DNA of 64,000 nucleotides. It comes from Homalodisca vitripennis (taxonomy: Eukaryota > Arthropoda > Insecta > Hemiptera > Cicadellidae). Below the pieces are notes generated by a model. That model was given only the letters and a program-made list of their open reading frames with translations. It was not told the origin of the DNA and searched no databases. Location: NCBI RefSeq assembly GCF_021130785.1, contig NC_060213.1, positions 114,344,501-114,408,500 on the forward strand. The letters run 5' to 3'. The translations under genes and the position numbers were made by a program. Shown piece by piece: positions 32,650 to 43,689 of the stretch; the first letter of the stretch is position 1; each line of letters starts with the position of its first letter.

Positions 32650-34057
32650 TAAATAAATCATTTAGCAGTGGACAATTTCCCTCACTGTTAAAGGTGGCCA
32701 AGGTATATTCCAAGCACAAAAAGGGCCCAGCAACAAGGGCAGAAAACTATCGACCAATATCGCTTGTATCCACTTTCTCAAAAATAATTGAGAAAATTGC
32801 ACTAAAGAGAATGTTGAAACTTGATAACAGACAGCCAACATGGTTTTCTAAAGGGAAGGTCAACTGTCACTGCCATTACAAGTCTAGTAGAGTACATAAC
32901 AGATCGGCTAGAGGAACAAAAGCATGTCTCGGCTGTGTTACTAGACTACAGTAAAGCCTTTGACTGTCTGGGGCATGACCTGATTCTAAACAAATTGTCA
33001 ACACTAGGCTTTCAAGACACATCAAAAAAGTGGATAGCAAGTTATCTCCAAGGGCGCAGTCAAATTGTCGAGGTTCAAACGTCAGAGAAAGGCAAGAAAT
33101 TAACTTTCAGATCCAAGCCATATTTTATGAACAGAGGGGTGCCTCAGGGCTCAGTTTTGGGTCCTTTCCTCTTTGTACTGTTTACAAATGACCTCCCTAT
33201 ATACCTTGGCAACAATAACATAAAAACTATTATGTATGCTGATGACACGACATTGGTTCTGGCAAATGATAATGCACAAGAAATGTACTCACAGATATCA
33301 TGCTCAACAAACAAAACAATTCAGTACTGCCTTCAGAACAACTTGGCTATAAACCCTTCAAAAACAATGCACATAAATTTTAGTAGGAAGCATGATCCAG
33401 TGTTAGAAAGCACAGATACTCTCCAAGAGAAACAAGCAAAGCTACTTGGTCTAACTATCGACTGTGGACTCACTTGGACAGTGCACATAAATAATCTGTG
33501 TAAAAAGCTCAGCACAGGAATCTTTGTGATCAGAAGGATGAAGTGGATTGCAGGGCCTGAGGCAGCAAGGACAGCCTATTTTGCACTTGTTGAGTCTCAT
33601 TTGCGGTATGGAGTTGCGGTGTGGGGAGGAACATCTGTAAATAATCTGAACAAAATTCTCATCCAACAAAAAAAGGCCATCAGAATTCTAGCAGATCTAA
33701 ATCCACAAGACAGCTGCAGAGGAGCTTTTAAGTCTCTAAAAATACTGACCATTGTAGGTATATATGTCCTCTCAGTGATAACAGATGCAGACTGTATGGC
33801 AAATCAAAGAGGTGAGAACTTACACTCACATAACACCAGGAGGGCCACAGACTTCATTCTCCCTCCGCACCTCACTACCAAGTACAGCAAGAAGCCATCA
33901 TACACAGGATGCTTGCATCTTGATGTACAATGCATTGCCGCAGCATTTGAAAAGGCTCAGTGGGAAAAATCTCAAGATAAGTCTCCAGAACTGGTTGATG
34001 GAACGACCTTTGTACACCGTGAAAGAATATTATGAACTTACAAAACCTAATTTGTAA
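32637..34057 (+). pseudogene. Element D ORF2: reverse transcriptase
   Basis: R-P-I-S-L-V-S-T-F-S-K lies in a short frame (32637-32820). The main frame 32821-34035 holds Q-H-G-F-L-K-G-R-S, L-D-Y-S-K-A-F-D-C-L, G-V-P-Q-G-S-V-L-G-P and an intact M-Y-A-D-D-T (YADD at 33235-33246). C-terminal motifs L-G-L-T-I-D, R-Y-G-V-A-V-W-G and D-S-C-R are present. A last shift near 33900 moves the C-terminus (A-L-P-Q-H-L-K ... Y-T-V-K-E-Y-Y) into a frame ending at 34057. Three small indels are the main damage, so this is the youngest-looking copy in the window. Confidence 0.85.
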
Positions 34058-34155
34058 AGCAAGAGACATGAAGATATATTTCTTTGTAAAATTTTATTGG
34101 ACGCCATTACATGTCTTAATGATAATGTGAATAAAGAGATTCTGATTCTGATTCT

Positions 34156-34640
34156 CTCAGTATAGACCGGCAGAGGAGGAGTAAGTACCCATATTATACC
34201 TAGACTGTCATTGTACAACTGATTTTATGTTGACTGTGACAGATTCGTTATACCACAGAAACACAGTGATAGTTCCTGACCTCACTTAGTATAGACCAGC
34301 AGAGGAGGAGTAAGTACCCATATTATAGTTAGACTGTTATTGTACAACTGTTTTATGTTGACTGTGACAGATTCGTTATACCACAGAAACACAGTGATAG
34401 TTCCTGACCTCGCTCGGTATAGACCAGCAGAGGAGGAGTAAGTACCCATATTATAGTTAGACTGTTATTGTACAACTGATTTTATGTTTACTGTGACAGA
34501 TTCGTTATACCACAGAAACACAGTGATAGTTCCTGACCTCGCTCGGTATAGACCAGCAGAGGAGGAGTAAGTACCCATATTATAGTTAGATGTTGACTGT
34601 GACAGATTCCTCATACCACAGAAACACAGTGATAGTTCCT
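34156..34640. repeat. 128-bp satellite array, right part
   Basis: About four monomers continue the array after element D. The final unit lacks about 22 bp around the GTTGTACAACTG block and the array ends in the CAGTGATAGTTCCTG start of a fifth unit. Units here carry GATTCGTTATACC where left units carry GATGCCTTATACC. Confidence 0.9.
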
Positions 34641-37336
34641 GAAATAACTTGAGGACAACTGTTTATTACAATGAGTTTCAATATTGTGGCTATTCCTGAA
34701 CATATAACTCAATAATGTTTTCAGTGAACTATCGTCTAGTCATCATCAAATAAAAATTGACAATGATAATACAAATAGTTGCAATGCTTATTTGAGATAG
34801 AATGTGCTGCTATCTCTTTGTACAGAGAGGCACCTTTGGTTTTTTATCGAAATCTTTCCCCTGCAATCCAAACATGAACAAAATCATAGTTTTCTTACTA
34901 TAGCTGACATTTTTAAATTTTCTGGAGAAGGGGCCTTTGAATTACTCTTTTTCAGAAAGATATCCTTATCCTCCCCTCCTCCCTCGTACCTGTGAAGGTT
35001 ATAGTTCCGCTACCTAGAAATATATAGGTCTAGAAATCAAGTAGTATATACAGTATTGTACACTTCTTGTATATTAATTTAATAATAAATTAGCAAATAC
35101 TGTATTGTTGAATAATATTATTATTATTTCTGATTTAACTACTTCATGACAATAAAAATAAAAATCGTGTTGAATCAGTAATATTGGTAGTTGTTCAGTT
35201 TTAAAATAAACTTTGATTAATTTCAGTTGAAACATATTTATTATGTTTTAAAAGTATCAGGAATATTGTTGTATCATTTTATTCCGTTCTAGAGTAAATG
35301 GTTGGGGATGCAGAATATTTTGTCGATATGTTTTTACATAAGTGTATCCAGGATACAAATATTCAAGGTATATTTTAACTTGCGTTAAACTGAAAATATA
35401 TTTGAACAATGCATCATAGTTCAGTTTTGTTTTTATTTGTTTTGATATTTTAACTATAAAAGCTGAATATAGTAAAAAACAAGACTCATGATTTATATGG
35501 ACATGACGAGTCCATATGTAGGGAGTGATAAACATAATACAGACACTGTTGCTTCCACACTTCACGCCGCGTACGGGTGAGACATACAGACCATGAACAT
35601 CTACCGGTCATCTCCTTGAACCGGTAATAATCTGTAAGAGCTAAGAATTTGTAATAGTCTTAACATAGTTCTCATCACTTTTGTTCTTGGCACTAGTCGT
35701 GTATCCACTACTTCGTCACTACTAGTCGTGTGTGTGACTTGTGTTATTAATGAATAACAATAGTGGTAAAAGTAACAAAAATAAAATTTTACTATTTATA
35801 AATATTTTATTTTTTTTAAAGGGATTAAATTTTACTCACTCTTACTGTTACATTTTCTGGTATTGTTTCAACCCAAAATATTTAAGACATAAATAATTAG
35901 ATGCTTCTCAAAACGTATTTTTATACGTTTTTGACCTACCTAGACAGATAAAAAATTAACTTTCAACACTTTGGTGGTGCACTTCTGATATATCAAAAGT
36001 TATGGAACAACTCATTTAATTAATTTTATAACATATTTTATTCAAATGTTCACAAAAACTGTAAGTTCACACCCAAAGTAAAGAAATACCGTGGCTATTA
36101 AAATAATATCTGACGAAGTTCGTAAATTGTTACGATTTTATTTTATATACTACAACATAAATAAATAATAGTAATAAAAAATTTTGTTATTCAAAACAAA
36201 ATTAATGCAATGATAAATTAATAAAGATTGGCTTGTTAAGATGCTATCTGACAAAAATATTCTCTAAAACTTTCTCGTGGTTCTAGACTCCAGACGACCA
36301 GAAAGTACATGTGGAACAAAATTTCTATTAAAATCCTGAAGAAAACTAAATTTCAGAAAACATCTCTCAATCTAAACTCAAATATTTCATATTATGCTGC
36401 CTTGAGAGTCTCATGGTTGCACTGTTAAAAGCCTTAATTAAATTGAAAAAGATTACAATTATGCTCGTTTGACTTAACGGTAGTCACTGATTTTCGAACA
36501 AATACAGTAAAGAAATGGCACACATTGTGAAGATATGATGGATTCTAGATTGAGATAAACATATTTCAAGAAAGTAGTACCATAATGAATATAAGTAATG
36601 TACTGTAGGATGGTAATGTATAATATATTTCAAGTTATACTGAAATGTACTATTTTCTCAAATATTAAAAAAAGTTAATCATTATTGGCCTCAATCTAGC
36701 AAAGTTAAAATTTAAATTTTTTTTAGGATTAGGATATATTTACTAATCTTAAAATCAGTTGGGAAAATACCCTGAGTGTTTGAATATTTTAGTAAAAAAG
36801 TCAAGTAAGGGGATAGTTCAAAAACATATATTTCATTAGTGAGGAAGATAAAACAAAATGAGTTATAATACTCTTTTGAAGAGAGCTGAGATTCCAACTC
36901 TAATCCAGAGATTCAAATAACTATATTTTTGGAGGTAAAATTTAATTAAATATATTAATAATGGGAAATTTAAAGATTTAGATGGAAGAGTAATATCTGC
37001 CTGTTTACTGGAATAAAAGGATTTAGATGTTAATGTAGCAAAGTTGTCAATAAAGTTAAAACTATAGCGATTTCTTGGAGACCGTGTGTTATAATCCTGT
37101 TGAGTTTCAATTCACCCATCTCATGTTTAGATGACGAAGATTATAAATTAGAATTGGTGATCATTTTTTTCAAAGAGTTGTCACCAGCAACAAGACCCTG
37201 GCATGGTCGAATTTCACCCTAGCAATGTTTTATTTTCAAAGTTATTTAATTTATAATAACTATTAGTTCTGGTGGGCCATTGATCTGTACAATATAAGCA
37301 TCTTAAAGTTCTTGTCTGTTAATTCCTGATTTTTTA
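34641..37336. other. Non-coding AT-rich stretch
   Basis: No gene is supported. Short frames at 34804-34995, 35257-35565 and 36712-36897 show no family motif. A small direct repeat (ACTAGTCGTGT, about 35693 and 35731) and an ACCGGT/ACCGGT inverted pair near 35603-35625 are the only structures noticed. Confidence 0.5.
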
Positions 37337-37340
37337 TTAA

Positions 37341-37652
37341 CCCATTGGCCTTGTATCACGGAACGGTTTTCCGTGACAGCTAGTCTGGGCTCAAAATTTA
37401 TATCACGGAACCGTTCCGTGACAAGTACAGCGCCATCTAAATATTTTTTTTAACTCCTTTTTCAACCAAAAGTTAGTATAAATTAGACTAATATTGTTGT
37501 AAAACATAAGAAAAACTGCAATTACTACAGTTAATTGAAATTTAAATAAATAATAAGTTTACTATAAGAATATTAGTGTACTACAAGAGAAAAAATCAAT
37601 ATTCTTGGAATTTTCAGTATTTAGAAAAAACATTTATTCTGACATTCTATGC

Positions 37653-37684
<32 letters not shown>

Positions 37685-38034
37685 TATATACACATATTCT
37701 AGTATTGTTATGTAGAGAAATACATTTCAAATAAAATAAAAGCAACAATGGGGTATTTTAAATTTGAGTAAAAAAAAATTAAAAATTTAAAAAATTCCAA
37801 AACTTTTTTAGTTTTTACAGCATTATTATTTTTAAATTATGACCAAATGTATCACTATCTATTTATTATTAAATCCCATTTCATGTTAATCCAAAAAGAT
37901 ATATAAAAATATAACCAAATCACTTAAAAAAATAAATTTTTTACAAACATATAACAAAACTCTTACGTTTTTAGCATTTTTTAATAGGATAACTCAAGTT
38001 GAGCTGATAATAAAAATATGTATAAGCCAATGGG
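37341..38034. mobile_element. piggyBac-like MITE with TTAA target duplication
   Basis: The element begins CCCATTGGCCTTGTAT and ends with the inverted GTATAAGCCAATGGG, and is flanked by TTAA at 37337-37340 and 38035-38038. TTAA duplication is diagnostic for the piggyBac superfamily. The 694-bp interior encodes nothing recognisable and contains a (TA)n tract. Near the left end there are two copies of a palindrome-rich TATCACGGAAC-GTTCCGTGACA block (37355-37378 and 37402-37422). It is non-autonomous. Confidence 0.8.
37651..37692. repeat. (TA)n tract inside the piggyBac-like MITE
   Basis: A TA alternation of about 40 bp with one interruption. Confidence 0.85.
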
Positions 38035-38335
38035 TTAAACAAGTTCGGCTTTTTTTTAAAATTATATTGTTTTAGTGAATTAAAGGGGATGTTTTGTTTG
38101 GACTGTTTCTAATAGTGTCTATAAAAAATTAATGATTGGTTTTTCAACATGTCTTTCATGGAACACTATATTCCAATTTTCATGTTGCAATGTTTTTCTA
38201 CATTTTCTTAGTAAAACTTATCAGTTTTATTTTTCAGGTATAGTGTACTTGCTTCTAAGTAACTGTTAAATAAAGGGATAATTTTTTTAAGTGAAAGATT
38301 AACAAAACTGTTGTCTATAATGTGCCTTCCCTGTC

Positions 38336-39464
38336 ATAATAATAATAAATCTCTTTATTGCCGTTAAACAATTCACATATTGTATAGCATCCGTCAGTTT
38401 CATCTTAATTCTAAGCTGTCTAGAGCATTAAACTAAATTTAATATAACATCTAGCAGATTATTATTTAAAACATGATTTATGTTATTCAATTACAAGTAT
38501 ACACAATCAATTACTTCAAATTAAACTTGGTCAAATTAAACAGTGTTCATACAACAAATATATTTAACTAAAAATATATCAAATTTTAAATACTTTTTAA
38601 ATAGTTAAAACTTTAAAACAGATAAAAAATTTAAAATGGTTAAAACTTTAAAATAGTTAAACCTTTAAAATACAATAAAGATCATAAAAACATAATTTAA
38701 GACTTAAAAAAACAGGTCGGCCCTCTAAAAACTCTGGCTCACGGTCCGCAAACTCAGCACAACGCTGTAGAAGACCCCCCCCCCCTACTAAAAATTGCTT
38801 TAATTTCTTTTTAAACAGTGTTTACCCTGTTTTCCTCACGTATACCGAGGGGAAGCAAATTGATTAAATTTAGCTCCGACCTCACAGGGTAGAGCTTCAT
38901 AAGCTTGGAACCTGTGCTGTGCCGCCCTTAACACATCCCTCCCCCTAGTGTTATAGCCATGTATGTCCCTGCCACGTGTGGTTTTACATTGTACCGACAG
39001 TACAAGACAGTTTCGTACATGTAGAGGGATGGGAGTGTCAGCAGTTCGAGCCTTCTAAAACTCTCCCTACATGACTCTCTGAAACCGAGTTTTGCAATTA
39101 TTCTGATTGATCTTTTTTGCAACACAAAACATCTGGACAAGTTTGTGATGCGAACAACCACTCCATAGAGTAATGCCATAAGACATGTATGGGTATATGA
39201 GGCCGTACTATGCCATTTTTAATGTATCCTCATCACAAAATGTCGCCAAGTTTCTCAATACAAAAATGCCTGAGGATATTTTCTCACAGACAACATCGAC
39301 ATGAGTGTCCCAAGTAAGCATTCTATCAATATGCATTTCCAGGAATTTCGTCTCATTGACCTCATTGATTACAGTTTCATTTAATATTACTGATGGATTA
39401 CACTCTTGGAGTGATCTTTTTCCAGAACAATAAATAAAATTATTCACAACAGCCATTCACAACA
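38336..39464 (-). mobile_element. Element E (3' part): CR1-like element, minus strand
   Basis: The minus strand reads the region after YADD: F-I-Y-C-S-G-K-R-S, L-T-W-D-T-H-V, then Y-G-I-T-L-W (shifted), S-C-R-E-S-F-R-R-L and a C-terminal Y-N-T-R-G-R-D block. Frames shift several times. The 3' end at about 38336-38355 is AATAAAGAGATTTATTATTATTAT, a short tandem tail. The 5' continuation lies beyond element F at 43662. Confidence 0.75.
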
Positions 39465-40280
39465 AAGATGGCTGACTGACTACAGTCAAAGTGAAGTGGC
39501 TCCCAGTTAAAAGTGTACATAAGTGGTATTTCAACAACAAATATTTACTCACCTGTGCAGCAATTTACCTGGAAATACTCCATTTCACAATAAGTCCATT
39601 TCACAATAAAACTTAAACATAACTAATCAACTCATGATCATGACAAGAAATAAGCTGTAACTCAAGGAACATACCTGCAATCTAATCTTAAGCATTTTAA
39701 AGAACTTAAGTCTAATGAAATTGTAATAACGAGGCTTATTCACACTACAAAGTATTTTCAATGAAGTTTATATTTATGTAACCAAGAAACTTTACTAGAA
39801 TTACTGAATAAATTCAAACCATATGGTAACAACTGGAAACAGTGCTGATAGTGCTGACAGTGTCACATTCCACACCTGACCTACTGACAGCGGTGTACAC
39901 AGCCGTCAGCAATCAACAGCCTTGCTTCTAACATTGGCTCTCTTAAACAATCTGACGACTTGTTCCCTACTTACTAATTTGACATTGTTATATAGTTTCA
40001 TTAATATATAAATCATTATTCTGACACTCTCCCTATACAAGAGCACTAATATTATCCTTGAAAATCTGTGGAATGTTTTAGACTTAAACTTAGAGAATCA
40101 GCCAAACTCTTAAGAAAAAACTGAAATTTTATCATTTTAACTTAGAGAGGCAGTCAAACTCTCAAGAGTCTACATAAATTGGAAATAGACTACCTCTCAC
40201 AAACTCTGTTTTACATTACACCAACCTGAATAAATATTTACCACTTTATTAACCCAGTCTGAACTTGACTGAGATTTGAA

Positions 40281-40474
40281 ATGCCAACATAGTATCCTTG
40301 TGGCTCTTGTACCGTAGGAGTTAAATTATCAGGATTAAAATGTTCTGGACCCTGCAATATGTGGTACCACGCTGGGTGTCAGAATATACTTGAGAAAACC
40401 CTTAAAAAATGGTCTACTACAGAAATTAATGTGTGGAAATGCAGTAACTGTAAAAAATTAGATCAAGACACCTA
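40281..40474 (+). pseudogene. Element F PHD-like zinc finger
   Basis: The frame from ATG 40281 has a TAG at codon 4 and then a complete finger: C-G-S-C, C-S-G-P-C, W-Y-H-A-G-C and W-K-C-S-N-C, ending in a stop at 40472-40474. It is clearly homologous to 22780-22940 of element C and shows which Cys pair was lost there. Confidence 0.75.
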
Positions 40475-40619
40475 AAATTTTGACACTAAGGCCAATGAAG
40501 CAGGCACTCATCAATCTTACTTCCTAGCAGATAAGCAACTATCAAGCACTTCCCACATCCTTGATCATAAAACTGACCACACATCAAACAAACCAGTCAT
40601 TAATAATGAATTCACTTCC

Positions 40620-42110
40620 TTGACACAAGTAACAATTTATGAAGTTCAAGAAAAAATTAAAAACTTGGAAGATGATGACCTTGAAACTTCACTTACCTTA
40701 GCTGCTGAGGTAGGAAATGCCTTGCTGGCCGAAAATGGAAAACTAAAACAAGACCTAAATAATTTAAAACTCAAAAATGTTCAACTATCACAACAGATCA
40801 CAGACCTAAAAAAATACAGTGAAATTGAATATGAAATGAAAATTAAAGATTTGGAAAATGAAAAAGACGCACTAATTAATAGAAATTTGGCCTTAAATGA
40901 AACTCTAAATCAAATTGAACATCAGCTCACCAAAGAGAAACAATTTAAAATAGAATTAGTTAAAACTTTTGAGGAGCAGGACTGGGAGAAGGAACAAATT
41001 ATTTTAAATTATGAAAAAGAAATTAAAAAACTTCCAGATGAACTCAAAAAACAGAAAACTAATTATATTGATCAAGTTTATCCAAAACAAGCCTTAACAA
41101 CTGTAAAACACTCAGGAACACAGACCGATACCTCAGAGTCCAACACTCTATCACCCATGACTACACCCCTCCTTCTTGAGCTGACAAAAATGAAGGTCCG
41201 CCAAGACCACATAGAACACCTTAGGAGACTTGCCCTGCCACCAAAGAGAGTCACAGCCACCTCTAACTCCTCTATTGATATTATCTGCACTAACCTCCCT
41301 CTAGGTAAACTAAATGTAGAAGTCTGTAACACTGGTCTCTCAGATCATACCGGTCAATATTGCACAGCTGATCTTCCTAAAATACTTGACAACTCAACAT
41401 CTTCAACATATAGGGATACAAGCTCAAGGAATCTAAACAACCTAAAACACCTCTTAGCCACAGAAACTTGGGAAAATGCGATGCAATCAAATGACACTGA
41501 TGACGCTTATGACAATTTCCTTATCACCTTTACTAGGGCCTTAGATGTTGCCTGTCCATTCAAAACCAAGACACAACATCACTCTAAAAGGAATACATAC
41601 CACAACGAAGAAGTCTTGAGCTTACAGAAAGAGTTTATTAAAGCACAGAACAAGTTCAATCTCACAGGAAGAATAGAAGATAAGACTGAAGCAAACTGGA
41701 AGAAGAAAACTTATGATCTAAAACTCAGAGAGCTTAGGAAGGAGGCCAATGCAGGCTATATAAATCAAGCTAACAATAAATCCAAAGCGATCTGGGAAAT
41801 TATAAATAGAGAAAGAGCTGCTAAAAACCAAACAACACCAGGCCTGACTCATTTAAAAATTGATAAAGTACAAGAAACAGACCCAAATAAAATCGCTAAC
41901 TACCTTAACACCTTCTTTGTTAATATTGCTGACAACACCCTAAAACAACATCAAATATCAAATGACAACATAGTATATAATCCACTGTACAACATAGAAA
42001 TCATAATGACAGAGATGATCCCTGCCACAGTAAAGAAGATTAAACAAACAATCCACATACTAGCAAGTAAAACCTCCTCTGGGTTGGACAAACGTCTTCA
42101 AAAATCATAA
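40620..42110 (+). CDS. Element F ORF1-EN fusion frame
   Basis: This is a 496-codon open frame created by an internal deletion. Residues 1-195 are ORF1 coiled coil (L-E-T-S-L-T-L-A-A-E-V-G block near 22-33; M-K-V-R-Q-D-H-I-E helix near 191-199). Residues from about 202 are the end of the endonuclease (S-S-I-D-I-I, G-L-S-D-H-T-G) and the EN-RT linker (Y-D-L-K-L-R-E-L-R). The junction lies at about 41215-41225. No zinc finger, helicase or EN active site is included, so the product would be a chimera without enzymatic function. Confidence 0.75.
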   Translation: MTQVTIYEVQEKIKNLEDDDLETSLTLAAEVGNALLAENGKLKQDLNNLKLKNVQLSQQITDLKKYSEIEYEMKIKDLENEKDALINRNLALNETLNQIEHQLTKEKQFKIELVKTFEEQDWEKEQIILNYEKEIKKLPDELKKQKTNYIDQVYPKQALTTVKHSGTQTDTSESNTLSPMTTPLLLELTKMKVRQDHIEHLRRLALPPKRVTATSNSSIDIICTNLPLGKLNVEVCNTGLSDHTGQYCTADLPKILDNSTSSTYRDTSSRNLNNLKHLLATETWENAMQSNDTDDAYDNFLITFTRALDVACPFKTKTQHHSKRNTYHNEEVLSLQKEFIKAQNKFNLTGRIEDKTEANWKKKTYDLKLRELRKEANAGYINQANNKSKAIWEIINRERAAKNQTTPGLTHLKIDKVQETDPNKIANYLNTFFVNIADNTLKQHQISNDNIVYNPLYNIEIIMTEMIPATVKKIKQTIHILASKTSSGLDKRLQKS

Positions 42111-43470
42111 AATTTTGTGAGGCTGAACTCTTAAGACCAATACACCACATCAATAACCTATCCTTTATGCAAGGCAGATTCCCGAAAACCTAAAACTGGC
42201 CAAAATATATCCTAAATATAAACAAGGAAATAAAGACGAAGCCACAAACTACCGTCTCATCTCACTACTACCGACTGTATCTAAAGTAATAGAAAAAATA
42301 ACTCTATCTAGACTCCTCACTCACCTGCAAGCCAATAATCTCCTGTCAAATAAACAGCATGGTTTCAGAAAAGGAAGATCTACATTAACTACAATAATGG
42401 ACCTTGTTGAATTTATTACAGACAACCTAGAAGAAGGCAACACCATCACCAGTATCTTTCTAGACCTGAGTAAAGCCTTCAACTGTCTTGGCCATAACCT
42501 AATCCTAGCCAAACTACAATCTCTTGGCATTCAACAGTCAGCTCTGAAATGGTTTGAGAGTTACTTGAGTGAAAGATACCAATTTGTGGAGGTCAAACAG
42601 AGAAGAAATGGAGACACCTGCACTGTCAGGTCTGGAAGGCTACCAGTGACTCGAGGTGTTCCCCAAGGCTCCGTCCTAGGGCCAATCCTATATATTTTAT
42701 TCACAAATGACGCCAACTTTCTTGGAAAACTACACAAAATCTATTATGTATGCAGACGATACTGTTCTGCTATCTGCCCAAAAGGATGTTGAACAGCTGG
42801 AAATAAACTCCTACATATAATTTAATATGGCCCAACAATATTGTAGATACAATGATCTAGTATTAAACAGCTCCAAGGCTAAGCAAATCACTATAGGAAC
42901 TAATAAAAACTATGTGTCCGAACTCCCTGACCTCCAAGAAGCAGAAGACATGAATTATTTAAGAATAACAATAAATAATAACTTAACTTGGACAAATCAC
43001 ATTGACAATTTATGCCTTAAGCTAAATTCATCTCTATATGCCTTACGACGAACCCATGCAACTAGCAACCTTGAATCCACTAAAATAGCGTACTATGCGC
43101 TATTTGAAAGTCATCTTAGGTATGGAATAGCAGCATGGGGAAGCACAACAAAATTCAACCTTTCAAAAGTCCTCAAAATCCAAAAGAAATCAATACGTTT
43201 AAAGGGCAACCTAGGACCTAGACAAAGTTGTAGAACTACATTTAAAGAATTGAAAATACTTACGGTTACATCCCTTTACATAATAGAAACAATATTGTAT
43301 TGCCAACAAGAGACCTTCCTCGAAATGGTGATCTCCATGAGCATAATAAAAGACATGGTCAAGACTTTCCACTACCTCTTCACAGAACAGCCTTATTTCA
43401 GAAAAAACATACCTACGCTGGGAAGAAACTCTTTAATGCTCTGCCAGAATAAATCAAGATAATATCAAGA
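42110..43470 (+). pseudogene. Element F reverse transcriptase
   Basis: Frames 42110-42400, 42397-42792 and 42827-43462 carry N-Y-R-L-I-S-L, Q-H-G-F-R-K-G, L-D-L-S-K-A-F-N-C-L (Asp to Asn in the usual F-D-C), G-V-P-Q-G-S-V-L-G-P and, after a shift near 42710, an intact Y-A-D-D-T (about 42750). Then R-Y-G-I-A-A-W-G and R-Q-S-C-R follow. Stops and shifts inactivate it. Confidence 0.8.
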
Positions 43471-43689
43471 AAATGAAGACAGCAATGAACAACTGGCTAC
43501 TGCAGAGAACCATCTATACAATAGAGGAATTCTACTCTTGGAGGCAATTCAATCAAGCCCACTAATACTCTTTATAATAAGACTTAACAACTATGTACAT
43601 CTTATTTTCATTGACGCTACTTGTAATCTTAAAGATTATCAATAAAGTATCTCTGATTTCAGATTAGATTTTGAGTCGTTAGTACGCAA

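Larger units (their letters stand above)
31016..34155 (+). mobile_element. Element D: 5'-truncated EN/RT non-LTR element inside the satellite
   Basis: Plus-strand ORF2 is related to that of element C, with the same N-V-R-G/N-I-D-G endonuclease start, G-D-I-N-I-D box and RT layout. The 5' end is truncated within the region before EN, so no ORF1 or helicase is present. The 3' end is AATAAAGA followed by tandem TTCTGA units (34131-34155), the expected tail. It is flanked on both sides by a nearly identical 59-bp stretch of the satellite (30957-31015 and 34156-34214). Confidence 0.85.
39467..43661 (+). mobile_element. Element F: internally deleted relative of element C (no helicase)
   Basis: The 5' leader (39467-40280) matches that of element C. 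The finger ORF (40281-40474) retains all cysteines but has a stop at codon 4. The coiled-coil ORF1 start (40620) fuses directly to the end of the endonuclease, so the rest of ORF1, the helicase and most of EN are deleted. RT follows with frameshifts. The 3' end (AATAAAGTATCTCTGATTTCAG, 43642-43661) is intact, unlike in element C. It is inserted into minus-strand element E. Confidence 0.8.
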
